A stretch of DNA of 64,000 nucleotides from Dichetophora obliterata (Eukaryota > Arthropoda > Insecta > Diptera > Sciomyzidae), in NCBI GenBank assembly GCA_963920525.1, contig OY986439.1, positions 28,158,819 through 28,222,818 of the forward strand, read 5' to 3'. The notes under the pieces are model-generated. The model saw only the letters and a list, made by a program, of their open reading frames with translations. It was not told the origin of the DNA and made no database searches. How positions within the stretch are numbered: position 1 is the first letter of the stretch; each line of letters begins with the position of its first letter. The position numbers and the translations under genes are program-made. Shown here piece by piece: positions 46,898-58,826 of this stretch.

Positions 46898-49800
46898 TAT
46901 TCCGTCTTCCGTGCACAAAATATTAATTCACGGTAATGAAATCATAAATAACGTCTCTCTCCAATTATAGAATACGTTAGAAAACTCTCTCACAATAACG
47001 TTAGAAGAGCCACGAAAATCCTGAAAAAAGGGATTTAAGGAATTTAGGAAAAAACACAATGTTGGATTTATTGTACACACTTCTTTTCTCTTCTCAAATA
47101 ATTTGCTTTCCAAATTTGCTTTCAGAGCCTTATATTCAAGAAAACGCTGATGGTTCTGTTTCTTCTGATTCTGATTAGAAACATATATATCTGCCTTTTG
47201 CTATTTGCATTAACTATATTATTTTTTTATATATAAAACACTAAAATAAATAAAAATTTAGTAAAATTTATTTATTTAAAAATTTCGTAGTGTTAAAGAA
47301 GCGTTAGGATTTGCTATCTTACAGTTACGAACTGAAACCCTATCAGGCATATTCCACCAGATATAGCTCCTTGCAAATATTGTCTATTTTAAAACATCAA
47401 AAAATAACTCTCGGTGGTGAGAGATTTGGGTCGAATGAAGATGTCATCACTTAAAGAAACACTTAGGACCTTAATAAGACCTATTACTTGGAAGGAATAA
47501 AAAAATTGTAAAAACGATGGACTATATAAATTAAACGATCTAAAAGGCACTATATTTAGAAATAAAAAGAATTTTTTATATTATTTTATAGTTCTAAAAA
47601 ATGTTTTTCCAGACTCTTTTATTTTGCCGAAAAAATACCTTTGATTCCAAAAAACAGTAATAATTTCTCTCCGTGACAAATATATTTTTCAATCCATAAT
47701 TTTTAAAATTTTTATGAGAGGGTGTGAGTATTTTTTTATTTTACTTTTGTGTTTACCAGTTTAGCTTAACAGAACCAAGTTAAACTCAACTAAAAATATG
47801 TAATGATCACCAAAGAGCCACTCAAATTTTTAAGTTCAAACCTGAGATGTAAGATGTTGAAATTGATTCAATACTAGTTTGCGTTGTTCCTTTTACATGA
47901 TCCGATGAAAAAGTTGCTTTCAAAGTTTTGCGTATGTTAAATGGATGACGTTTATTTATTCTTCTGATTTATTATTCGAAATAGATTTAAGTTGAGATAT
48001 AATATTTTACCTGTTAAAATTCACATAAGTAACAGAAAACAAAAATTTTTATAAAACTTTTTAAATAAATTCTAGACATACAACCGTTCGATTGTCTATT
48101 TTGAAATCTAACTTTTAAGCTATTTATTTTAAAAATCTTCAGTCATGCTTTAAGATCCAAAGACACAAACCTTCACCTAAGATATGATGGTAAATACAAA
48201 TACAAAAATAAATAATAAATAACTAAAAACATACGGAATAAATTCATAAACAACAACAACAACAACAACAACCACAGCAACAACAAATTCGCCATATCGA
48301 ATTCAAAATAAGAAAAAAAATAATAATCTAAAAAAAATTCCCGCAAGAGTTGACGTTGAGCACATGCGACAAAACCCTAACCTGAACGTCAGCAGCAGCC
48401 ATAAATCAACAATCTTAATGCGTTCACAATGAATCCGAAAAAAAGGGACACTTTAAACATGAATACAAATATATTCAGAGCATTACAAATTGGTGGGCAC
48501 ACTAAAAAGATGCCAGACGGACAGCCAAACATGACGTGCTCAGACCCATGCAATACTACGAATAACGTTATACGCAGCAACAAGAACGTCAAAAATTCAA
48601 GAGTCAAGAAATTAAAATAATATTTAAATTATACTAAAATTTGAAAAAAAACTTTAAAAAACTCAGAGGAATCTGAATAAAAAAAAATGACGAAAAAAAT
48701 TTGAGGGAAGTGTGAACTTGTGGGGCGGTAGTTGTTGGAGAGAAAACGAAGCAAGCGTACACAAACAAGGTAGGATAAAATTTTAACTTGGAATGAAATG
48801 GAAACTCATTTCGTAAAGCTATAACGGCAAATGAAAACAAAAATTCGGTCAAGCATTGAAGTTAAGTAACCGCGACTGAGGCTTAAATAAAGGTACAAGT
48901 TCGTTGAAGTATAAATATTCTGGCATGGCAACGTGCACGGAACAAAAAAAAAAAATTAAAATAAAAAACATTACAGACGGTCTGCGCAAGTGAGGTGAAA
49001 TGAACTGACTAAGCTTAAGCGGATGAAAAAGCATTTAACATGAACTTTACTTATTTTAGGGTATTTCTAAAAGTAGAACACCTCTGGCATATTTTCAGAG
49101 AATAATAAGGGGCCATGATATGTAAATTCATACATACATACTATATTCATGGCTGATTTTATTCTTACTGTGCATCTCAAAGCCTCGATTGACCTACTGT
49201 GCGCAAAATTGCGAGACGACATTTTGAATGAGCGAATTTTTTTTGGTATTTTTGTTGAATTGTGCGTATGCTTTAATGAGAATTATGGGCATTGAAGGGA
49301 GTCTGTCCACAATGCTTGAGAAGAATGGCACCTGAATCTTTTGAGAGCACAAAAGTTTGAAATTTATACGACTCTTACACAATATCCGTTTCTTTAAGGG
49401 TTTTCTTTAAGTTCTCATGAAAATTGACCAAAAAACTCTATTTCCTCTTTTTGATTTTTCGATAGCTTATGTGTAGAATATGTTTCTAAAGCGGTTTGGC
49501 CGATAACGATTGCATAAAAAAGATATCGCATACGAAAGGAACCCACACTCAGAAAAAAATTTCCAGAAGATCTAGAAAAATAACACCCAATCGTTAGAAA
49601 TCGGGCTTCATTTAGCGCCATGGACGATTTTCTAAACATGAAGATTATATTTTTTTGTTAAACTGACACCAAGTGTGAAATAGTTTAGGATTAATATCTA
49701 ATCTTTTACGAACTATTCCGCTAAATTGAAGAAACTTAGCGCAATTGTGTTGAAATCTTATTACATTTGAGTAAGTTTTTGTACGGTTTATTTATCATCG

Positions 49801-50045
49801 GCTATAACTAAGGAAAACATTTTCTGTTAAAATAACAAATTTTCAACAGTTTATTAATCATCGGATATAACTAAGAGAAATATTTTCTTTGTAAATAAAA
49901 AATTTAAATCGAATTCCTGGAAAAATTTTGGAATTTTTTTTTAAATAAAAACTCTTTTTAAGATTTATCTTAGATCTATCTTTAGCATCCCATGAGAATT
50001 ATAATTTTTCTTCCGAAAAACAACTGTAAATGTTATTATTTTTAT
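46898..50045. other. AT-rich intergenic DNA
   Basis: About 3 kb without recognisable gene, TIR or LINE. It contains a CAA microsatellite at 48250-48286. The frames at 48429-48620 and others lack any domain. Confidence 0.5.
48250..48286. repeat. CAA/ACC microsatellite
   Basis: Run of CAA units interrupted by CCA and GCA. Confidence 0.85.
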
Positions 50046-50049
50046 TATT

Positions 50050-50383
50050 AAAAATAAAAATAAACTGGCCATTTCAGCCCTTGGAAGGACTTTGACCTAG
50101 CTTTATTGATCAATTATGTTGTGCGTGTTATTATTAAATGTTTGATCACAAATGACCGAGAACTGAACCTACGTGTTTAATGCCGACTCCGAACGGCTTA
50201 TGTTCTCAAGAAACATGGCAATTTTTACTCTCTGAGGTTTGCCATTGTCTGCTGAGAGGTGACAACCGAACAGAAAAATTATTTCAATTGAAAAAACTTT
50301 CTGTCTGAGCTGGAATTGAACCCGGGCCACTGCGGTTCTTTAGCTTAGGGGCCACGCACTCTACCCACTAGGCTACGGTCGCC
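50050..50383 (-). mobile_element. tRNA-derived SINE, second full-length copy
   Basis: This is the reverse complement of the 36212-36556 SINE along its whole length. Its head GGCGACCGTAGCCTAGTGGG is at 50383, the body landmarks are the same, and the AT-rich tail lies at 50041-50065. It differs from the first copy at scattered positions, so the two are independent insertions. Confidence 0.88.
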
Positions 50384-50385
50384 AC

Positions 50386-50889
50386 TATTATTATTAACAT
50401 TAAATTTAAAAATTAAAACTATGCGGAGTCGACCATCGGAGTTGTTAAACAGTCATCGCCTAATTTGCCTAAGAAGAATAAGAAAAAATCCTTAAACTAA
50501 ATCAATTGTGGTGTACAAAAAAAACTTACATGTATTTCTATGAAATATCAAAGTATTGTAACTTATATTTCTCCAAATTTAAGAAATCTTGTTGTAGAAT
50601 GTTGCAAGCAGACTTGATATCACTACAGCTTTTCTTCAAATCATTTCTGATTTTATACAATTTTTGAAAATTTAACTTTTATCATACCTTGAGGATATAG
50701 AAAGACCCATGCCTATGAATTGAAGCCAACGTTTCTTAATTTAAGGGAAGCAGATTTTTTTGAGTGCATATTTTTATAAATGAGCTCGAAAAAATCGCAA
50801 CCAAATCTTATAACGCGTTTTTTGAAAAACTCATGTTTTATCCATTCACTCCTTATGTATTTAGGAAAAAGCTAAATTTTGATTACCTA
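50386..50889. other. Unassigned AT-rich DNA
   Basis: Nothing recognised. Confidence 0.4.
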
Positions 50890-51065
50890 AATTCAAGCAA
50901 AATTTTGCTAAGTTATTACAAAATGCAAAAGCAAATTTCTACTTAATTCAAGCAAATATTTGCTAAGTTATTCTAAACTCAAATAGCAAATTTTTACTAA
51001 ACTTATGCAAATATTTGCTAAGTTATTATAAACTCAAATAGCAAATTTTTTCTAAAATCCAGCAA
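50890..51065. repeat. Tandem repeat, about 55-60 bp units
   Basis: 'gcaaatatttgctaagttat' followed by 'aactcaaatagcaaattttt' recurs at about 50892, 50952 and 51007 (period 55-60). It is palindromic at its core (AAATATTT). Confidence 0.75.
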
Positions 51066-51104
51066 ATTTCTTCTAAACACACGAGCAAACGATTATTCTT
51101 AATG

Positions 51105-51215
51105 AAGGAAATTAGGCGACGATTGGTTAACCACTGTGATGGTCGAATGGATAAGCCCATGCGCTTACACTCACGCGGCCGAGGTTCAAATCTCCAGATG
51201 GTAGTAATTTTTCAA
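51105..51215 (+). mobile_element. Second type of tRNA-like SINE head (tentative)
   Basis: 'gatggtcgaatggataagcc' resembles a box A and 'gaggttcaaatctcc' fits a box B (GGTTCRANYCC) about 45 bp on. A T/A-rich tail follows. It lacks the body of the other SINE. It could be a decayed tRNA gene instead; no foldable full cloverleaf was established by eye. Confidence 0.5.
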
Positions 51216-51309
51216 TTTAATTTAATTTTAATAATTATTTCACTTCAAAAATATGCTAGATTTAAGCAAAAACTAATCAAAATTTGCTATTACAATTTAT
51301 AATAACTTT

Positions 51310-52457
51310 AATTTAAATCATTTAAATTTTTTATCCCAAATTCACTCACAAGCATGCTGTGACTATTGGAGCAGAGCAGGATATAAAGTGACTACGGTAA
51401 CGTAAATCTACTACGAATATGTTAGTATTTGGGGAAATCTCTGAAGGAAATTTGATGGAAAAATACTACCCCATTACCACGTAACAAAGGTTGGTGTAAG
51501 TGAATTACAATATTTTTGTTACTCTAATCTTTATCTTATTTTATTCTAATTCCACCATTAAAAAATGTCGATAATTCGATGCCCAAACGTCAACAGAGTG
51601 ATAAAAACCCTACCACCGTTCCACCACAGGAAATGAACAAGTAACCCAGAATTTAGGGCACCTACCCATTCCCAGAAAATTTTCCTCCGACGCACAGTGT
51701 CTGGGTTAACAACAAAATCTATTTTGTCCTTTTTATTTGTTTTTATTCTTCTCAAGGAAATCATAGATTTGTGACTCGAAGCTATAGACAAAATTTTTTA
51801 AATTCCGCGAAAATGAACAGCAGTAACGCAGCTTTTTTTTATAGAATGTAACTAGAATGTTCATAGTTTACGATAATCAAAACAGTTTTCTTCAGTTGCA
51901 CTCAATTCACAACTATATCTCTATTAACATAGTAAAAATATACATTTTTTTAAAGGTAAAATAAAATTAAAAAAATAAAATTACTATACTTTATTATGTA
52001 CTTTGAAAAAAGTTTTATAATTATTCCTCACTTTTGCCACAAAATACCTCATTGTTCGACGTGTACATACAAAAAAGTTAAATTTAAACAAACCCCCCAA
52101 AAATGGTTTATCAGGAGCCCATCCTCAGTCAAATTTCTTTTTGGCCATTAGAGATCCTTGATCCTATGTTTCTGACTAGATTCCATACGAACAGAAGATT
52201 CCATTCTTTTTTAGCACTGCCTTTCACTTTGATAAACTCGTTTTCATATTTGAAATTTTGTAAGTTAAAGTTGCCATTGATTTTCATCTTGCACAGATAT
52301 TTAAATTTAAATTTAAGATTAATATTACTTAGAAATTTTTACATTTCTCAAACAGCTGGTTTTTCTTTTTTACAGAAACCGTTTTGTTTAAGATTTTTTT
52401 TTAAATAATGCAGCTAATGCAGAAAAATTATTTTATGAGCAGATGTTATATTACGCA
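51310..52457. other. Unassigned AT-rich DNA
   Basis: Nothing recognised apart from chance open frames. Confidence 0.4.
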
Positions 52458-52459
52458 TA

Positions 52460-53223
52460 TGGGCATTTCCGTAGCTACGCACGTGACAGTCGTACGACTT
52501 TAATGAGAAGAAAAAAAAAAAGAAAAATTAAACTTGCAGTTTTTTTATTATAATTTTTCAATAGTTTACTAAGCGCACTATACAAGGTATAAAAACTAAG
52601 AGTTCTCAAAAGTTTGGCTCTCAGATAGAAGCCACAAAAATGATACGTTACGTGACATAAAATAGAAGTGGTTTTTACCCGCATCAATCTAAACGAAAAA
52701 ATATGCGAAGTGTGCACGAGTTTTTTATGAAAGTTTTTTAATATCATATGGAATAATATTGCTACATATTCATAATTGTTTCGTTGAAAAATCTTTTTTA
52801 ATTATTTTTTTTACAAACCATAGTATGATACGTTACGTGATATACGTTATGTGACAAATTTTATCTTTCAAAGAAGTGTAAATGTTTTATAGTTTTATTT
52901 ATTTAATTGAACTAGAAAAACATGTAAAGTGTAATTCAGGACCGTTTCAATCGAAAACTGAAAAAAATTTAGTTAAACTTTGTATTATACGAGTATTTAT
53001 TATACTTATAAAACTTCAACTTTTCTTAAAATATCTCAACTTTTGTCGCCACTTTTTTACTTTTGTTGCCATTCATCATGCTGCTGCCATTTTTTTAAAC
53101 TCAAATTGAGATCAACTCTCACAATATAAATTTAAACATTTGTTCTCTATTATTGAGGTTTAAACGAATTTTAAGTAACATTTAATTTTCCAGTCGTGGT
53201 AGGCCTTTTGGCGGAAATGCCCA
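52460..53223. mobile_element. TA-flanked MITE, copy B (partner of 520-1280)
   Basis: Ends TGGGCATTTCCG and CGGAAATGCCCA are perfect inverted copies flanked by TA (52458-52459, 53224-53225). It is 764 bp. The internal motifs 'gatacgttacgtgac' occur twice, matching 'gcgttacgttac' of copy A. This copy has the intact ends. Confidence 0.82.
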
Positions 53224-53225
53224 TA

Positions 53226-53770
53226 TTTAAGAATGGCGAATGGAAATAATATTTTTAAAAACAAAGTATTTTAAAAACTATGGAATGGAAGTCTTTGTGT
53301 GAAATAAGCTTCGATAATTATGTAATACCCAGGAGTATCCTGCCGGAATATCCCTAAAAAAAAAACCTTAAAGTAGACGACATAAAACAGTCCTTTTGAC
53401 TACTCGAAGGACAGAATTTCCATTTACCCAAATAATAGTCCATCAAATGGTTTTACCGAAATCTAATCAAATAACATATGACAGAACAGAACTGCTATGT
53501 GCATAAAAATAATTCAACTTTAACGGCAAACAACAAAAACCGTACTTAATAACAGTGCATAGAATAGAATCAAACCAAAACTGATGCTAGGTGCGAGAAC
53601 GAAAAATACGTTCCACACCGAGGAACAGCATCAATAGAGAATCACAATACACTCTTTCGCCACATCTGCTACTCTCACTCTGTGTAGTTAATGAATGCAT
53701 CTCTCTTCTTCAAGCTCCAAATAATATCCAACTCGATATCTGAATTTCATTCACAATCACGCACTAAGGT
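53226..53770. other. Upstream region of netrin
   Basis: AT content falls toward 53600-53770 and short CT/GA-rich runs appear ('ctactctcactctgtg', 'ctctcttcttcaag'), consistent with approach to a promoter. No TE motif was seen. Confidence 0.4.
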
Positions 53771-53771
53771 T

Positions 53772-53777
53772 TCAGTT
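53772..53777 (+). promoter_or_regulatory. Candidate initiator (TCAGTT) of netrin
   Basis: TCAGTT fits the fly initiator TCA(G/T)T(T/C). It lies where composition shifts from AT-rich intergenic to mixed 5'-leader-like DNA, 1.14 kb before the start codon. There is no TATA box at the proper distance, and the downstream DPE position gives only a partial match. It is a guess from sequence; transcript 5' ends would settle it. Confidence 0.2.
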
Positions 53778-54909
53778 AAAAACGAGCTCTTGCCCAGTGC
53801 ACAACGTGGAGATCTCTGTGACGGTTTTTCATTGGTGTTCGTATTTTGAATACACGTTTGTTTGAATTGTGTATTACCAAAAGTGGTGAATTTGGTGTAG
53901 AGTAGCTTGCAGCACGTTTGTTTTCTTTTGCTTCCGTGTAGAAAAGGAAGCCCGAAGCACTCGAAGTGTGAAGAGGTTTAACGCTGCGGTGAACTTTATT
54001 TGTTTGCCATTATTTATTGGATGCTGGGCTGCTTTTGTAGTCAAAACTGAATTGCAATTTGATCAGAACAACAGCAACTGCTGACCAGGAAGGTCTATCA
54101 ATATACGCGGGTACCAGATTAAGTAAGCCGGTCTATTTTGAGCCGTTTTACGTTTTTGAAGACGGAAGAAAAACATTTGTGCCTGTGTTGTTAAACGGAA
54201 ACATAAACGCTGCTGCGGACAGTTATCTTTTTTTAAGATCCGGTCATTGTGGTTTTCGTCATATTGACGAAGGGCTTAACTCTTGGCAAGACCCAATTCA
54301 ATCACGTCGTTTCGCTGATAAAGGCTTCCACCAAAGTGTGAAGTCATTCGGTGGGGTTTGTACGTAGCCCGGCCACGGTCGTTCCCTTGATGACGTTTCG
54401 CGAAATATGCAAATTAATGGTGTAAATTTCAACGCGAGTGCTACAGATTTTACGGTATGCGGTAGAATGCACTGAAGCAGTCAGCCAACCAACCAACCAA
54501 CCAACCAAGCAAACAAACAAGCGCTACCCAGACCCAAGCATCTCATGAATGGCAAGTTGTTTTAGCCCGGTTTTGTCCGTGAACGTGTGTGTGTGTTGGT
54601 TCCTCAAGCTAGCTAGTAGCTAGGCATAGTTACGAGTGCAGCAGACACTAAAGCGTCGGTGGTCGTTGTTCGGTCGTTCTGTCGGTAGGTTCGTTGCACG
54701 AGTGAGAGGCAGCAATTAGCTTGTCGCTCGTTTGTGTTGTTGTGTCGTCGGCGTTTAATTAAAACAAGAATTCGTTCATTAGAATACAAATTAACCGAGG
54801 GCGTTGCGAGCACGTGTTACCAGTCGCATTCGTGTGCAATCTTTAAGTGTAACGCGCGTACAACGCATGTAAAATTCTGAAAAAACAATTACATTAAATC
54901 ACTGGCAAC
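53774..54909 (+). other. Probable netrin 5' leader
   Basis: This mixed-composition sequence with a (CCAA)n run (54485-54508) and GT-rich patches lies between the candidate promoter and the netrin ATG. It contains upstream ATGs and short frames (for example 54059-54367) without recognisable domains. It may include a small intron; I cannot place one. Confidence 0.45.
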
Positions 54910-56464
54910 ATGATTCCAGCGCGTAAGCTACAACCTTTCTTGTTGTTGTTGTTTTTTTTACTACTACAGCGCATCAGTGCCGCTCCGAAGGATCATGCGA
55001 GCGATCCCTGCTACTCGGAGGGAAAATCACGCAAGTGCGTGCCTAGCTTTGTGAATGCCGCCTATGGAAATCCAGTTCAAGCATCCAGCACCTGCGGTCT
55101 TCACGCACCGGAACGCTTCTGCGAGCTGCAACGTGATGGCAGCATGAATGAGTGCCGCATCTGTGATGATGGCCATCCCGAAATGCGTTTCCCCGCCAGT
55201 TCCCTAACGGATCTCAACAATCCAAATAACGTTACTTGCTGGCGTTCGGCTAGCGTGGAGATGCCCCATGACTTGGACACGGCACCACCCGATAATGTGA
55301 CCCTTACACTCTCACTCGGCAAAAAGTACGAATTGACCTACGTCAGTCTCTCGTTTTGTCCCAAGTCACCGCGTCCCGACTCCATGGCTATCTACAAAAG
55401 CTCCGACTATGGTCAGACCTGGCAACCGTTTCAGTTTTATAGCTCACAGTGTCAAAAGTTTTATGGACGTGCCGATCGTGCCAAGATCAGCAAGTTCAAC
55501 GAGCAGGAAGCTCGCTGCATTGACTCGCATCGCGATGGCACCACGCAACGTTTTGCCTTTAATACACTGGAGGGACGTCCGTCGGCCAATGACTTGGATG
55601 GTTCTTTGGTGCTGCAAGATTGGGTTACGGCCACAGATATACGTGTGGTTTTCCATCGCTTGGAGATGCCACGCGAGTTGATTACGGTACAACGTAGCGG
55701 TGGTGGCGCCACAAAAGCAGATGCAAATCGATTCAGCGATGAGATGGGCAGCAGTTCAGATGAGGAGGACGAGGATGACGATGAGTATGACTATAGTTTG
55801 CATGAAAATGATAGCATCTATGAAGATGATGATGATGGCGAATATGCCGAGCCCAAAAAGCATCTGGAGCTAGACGACGACATGGACCTGACGGAATATG
55901 CACAGGATGAGACTCAGAGTGTGTTTGAAAAACGCAACAAACACAAGGCTAGTCGTTCCTATGAGAAACGTATGCTCAGCGCCAACAACAAGCTCATTCA
56001 TAGTGACAGCTCCGCCGCCGTGAGTTCAAAACAAAAAAATCTTTCACAAGCAGCCGCACAAATGGGCAAACCCACAGCCAAAGCGGATGTCAAGGATGTG
56101 CTTGCTATATCGCAGCACTATGCAGTCTCAGACTTTGCTGTAGGTGGACGCTGCAAGTGCAATGGACATGCCTCCGAATGTGTAGCCACCACAGCAGCCA
56201 CATCCATCAGCAGCAGTGGCAACAACATGGGACTAAACGAAGCCAACTCAAATGCTTTCAGCGACAGCGATGACCATGCTGACGATGAAAGTGCGGCTGT
56301 TATGCGCAGCGTTGCTTCCTCCACGTTGGCCATTAGCACCAAGTTGACGATGACGTGTGCTTGTAAGCACAATACAGCCGGCACAGAGTGCGAACGATGC
56401 AAACCCTTCTACTTTGATCGTCCATGGGGACGTGCAACGGACACCGATGCCAATGAATGCAAAA
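54910..56464 (+). CDS. NetB: Netrin, first coding exon (5' part)
   Basis: Secreted laminin-related axon-guidance cue that acts through Frazzled/DCC and Unc5 receptors at the ventral midline and in muscle targeting (family knowledge). The start is in CAACATGATT, a good fly Kozak context. Residues 1-25 are a signal peptide (LLLLFFLLL core). Residues about 34-262 are the laminin N-terminal (VI) domain, with paired Cys, SMAIYKSSDYGQTW and VTATDIRVVFHRLE. Residues about 270-340 are a very acidic Asp/Glu insert and 340-410 a basic, Ser/Ala-rich linker. The first LE module starts at Cys415 (CKCNGHASEC) and is split by a Ser/Asp-rich insert of about 50 residues, then resumes CACKHNTAGTECERCKPFYF. The exon ends AAA|GTAAGT (phase 1). 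The rest (LE2, LE3, NTR domain) lies beyond the window. Inserts in these places are what I recall for fly NetB, so NetB rather than NetA is likely but not proven. Confidence 0.93.
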
Positions 56465-56744
56465 GTAAGTAAAATGAGAAAAAGTCTAGAATAGAAGTGA
56501 ATATTTTTAGTCTTTCATTAATTCAGGGCTCACTACCTCCCTGAGGGGTGGTGGGTTTCATGTTAACGTTGTTGCTGAAAAACATTAGATGGCATCAAAA
56601 CCAACAGCAACAGCGAAATCATCGCACAGTGCAATTTTTACAAATTTAGAAAGACAAAATGTTAGGAACACAAATACGTTCTTCTTAAAACAAAACAGCA
56701 ACAATTGCAACAACGACCGTGGTTTAGCAACTTAGTTAAAAATT

Positions 56745-57244
56745 TAATTATTGAACGCGATATTGCTTAAAATTGATGGAAGCGATACAAAACATCTGAC
56801 CCACGGATGAGATATAAACAACTACGGAATAGAGTAGTTAAGTTAATTAGAGAAGCTTAAGCCAAATATTATGAACGCAAATTCTATGCTGCTGTTAAAA
56901 GCAAAAATACTTGAAAATAAATAAGAAATATAGGAATTGGTAATCAAAATACTGCTGTTAATCATAAAGTTAATGTTGATGAGCTGAATAGGAAATTTAT
57001 AAATATTCCCACGCCAGCTGTAACTCGAAAATCTTACGAAAACGTAAACATAATGTTCAGTTTTTCCTGTGTTGAGCAGGCTGATGTTTTTGAGAGCTTT
57101 CTGGCCACAAAATCTAATGCATTAAAAGTAGATACAATTCACCCACTTTTTTTAAGGCTGTACTGCCCATTCTTCCATATATTCCACTATTTCTTAAATC
57201 TGAAAAAGTCTTGTATTCTTTCAAATCTGGAAATTAGTAGCAAC
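56745..57244 (+). pseudogene. LINE reverse-transcriptase relic, left part (in netrin intron)
   Basis: Frames on the plus strand give WKRYKTSDPRMRYKQLRNRV, RNIGIGNQNTAV, NRKFINIPTPAVTRKSYENV and FSFSCVEQADVFESFLATKS, then VDTIHPLFLRL. This is the typical linker and RT motif 1 region of Jockey/CR1-like LINEs ('vdelN.kFv.ip', 'kSnAvG.D.IhP.FLkl'). Several stops interrupt it. The frame is split at 57245 by a hAT element and continues at 59566. Confidence 0.82.
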
Positions 57245-57534
57245 TAGGGAAGTCATTTTAAGTCACTTTAAATCCCGGGATTGTCTCTCCTGTATCCCGG
57301 AATTTAAAAAAAAATTAAATAGAAGTATTCTATTACAAATATTCATGTAAATGCAAACATTTCAGTGTAAGTTGATCTGAATATAGAACTAGAAAAAAAA
57401 TTTTATTGAGGCTGAAAAAGATTGTTAGGACGAAGAGTGTGAACCTCTGAAGCACGGACTTTAAACAGATTTTTAAAATAGTATTTCAAAATTGTCAGAT
57501 ATTCTGACTTAGGAAATAATTTTGTTTTATGGTG

Positions 57535-57660
57535 AAGACAACCGCGATCGCAACTTACAAATTGCTTACGACTATTTTACAACTATTACTCCAACTAGCA
57601 TAGAATCAGAACGGTGCTTATGAAAAAAAAGACGCGTTGATCAGCTTGATGTATTACTTT
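57535..57660 (+). pseudogene. hAT transposase C-terminal relic
   Basis: The frame reads LQIAYDYFTTITPTSIESER, then KKRRVDQLDVLL after a stop and a deletion. This matches the hAT C-terminal block ('a..yl...pTS..SERvFS...' and 'Rs.L....v..L..l'). It belongs with the surrounding 57245-59557 element. Confidence 0.7.
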
Positions 57661-58396
57661 AAAAAATAATTAAAACAAAAAATTTAATTTGAAATGTTTT
57701 TCCCAGCCTTAAACTCAAAAAAACATGAAAACGGTGTACAAAAAAAAAAAGGGTAACATTTGTATAGTAATACCTTAAACTGTTCTTTTTATATTTTGTG
57801 TTCTTTAACCCTTTCAATGGCTAGGCTAAACTAAGAACAAAGTAATTTTTTTGAGGTGATATTCCTATCATTTAGGTCCTGAATATGCAAAAAACACACC
57901 TTTCATTGTAACCTGTGCTTCTTACGTTTTACAAGCTTGTACAAAGAAAGAATTGTTTTGCTCCTATTTGGCACCAAAGTCTTTTTTTTTAGTCCCTTAA
58001 AGGTTTCTCAACCCTTTAGATCTTTGTTTTTTAAACCCTCTTAATATTCTTATCCTTAAAGCCATAAAAAGATAAAAAATATAAATTTGATCTGTGTCCG
58101 ATTGATTTTTTCTTATAAAATAGGCAAACAAAAACTTTTTTGCTTTTCTTCACCACAAAATCGAAAATGCAACTGACTTGAATATCAAATATATCTCTAA
58201 ATTTATTTTTATCATGTTGGTTCATCTTTTTTTCATAGAATCAAATGATTTGATTTAAAAAAAGCTTTCCAAAATAAATACATATAAAAATTTCTTTCTG
58301 ACGTGTCCAATATATTGGTCAAATCCACTGAAAGGGTTGAATTAATACAATGTGCTAGTCATTAATATTATTTAAGTTCTTTCTTTTTTAACAATA

Positions 58397-58826
58397 AGGG
58401 TATTCACAATTGTGTGGTATAGTAGTATTGCCTTTTTTGCCATAGTTGAAAACCACAATTATGCGCACCCTTTAAAATAGAATTTGTGGTTGGGAACCTC
58501 CCACTATAGCTTTTTGTTACTATCCAAATAAATTAACTATTTAAATTGATATATTTTATCATTATATAGCGTAAAAAAGTTTAACTTACATTTTGAGCTT
58601 CTTCCATTATTGCAATTAGAAAATATCTGGCAACCGATCAGTTGTTTATAGAACTTTAGAAACCATGTTCGTTAAACATATTATTGAGCTATTTCAAATT
58701 ACTACACTTGGTTTTTAGATATTTCATGTAAAACAATAAAAAATATAAAAACCGCTCGGTAAAGTGTGGTATTAATACAACGGGGTTTTTAAACTACTCT
58801 GAAAACAACACAATTGTGAATACCCT
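58397..58826. mobile_element. 430-bp MITE with AGGGTATTCACAATTGTG ends
   Basis: AGGGTATTCACAATTGTG at 58397 and its perfect inverted copy ending at 58826 are flanked by TA (58395-58396, 58827-58828). It shares the outer GGGTATTCAC with 1690-3080 and 41141-41420, with a different interior. It is nested in the intronic hAT. Confidence 0.88.

Noticed and set aside
54059..54367. 102-residue frame upstream of netrin as an extra exon
   Set aside because: No recognisable domain and no netrin similarity. The netrin signal peptide and Kozak context start at 54910, so this is more likely 5' leader.
55444..55712. Minus-strand frames within netrin
   Set aside because: They are shadows of the netrin coding frame, which has the signal peptide and laminin domain.
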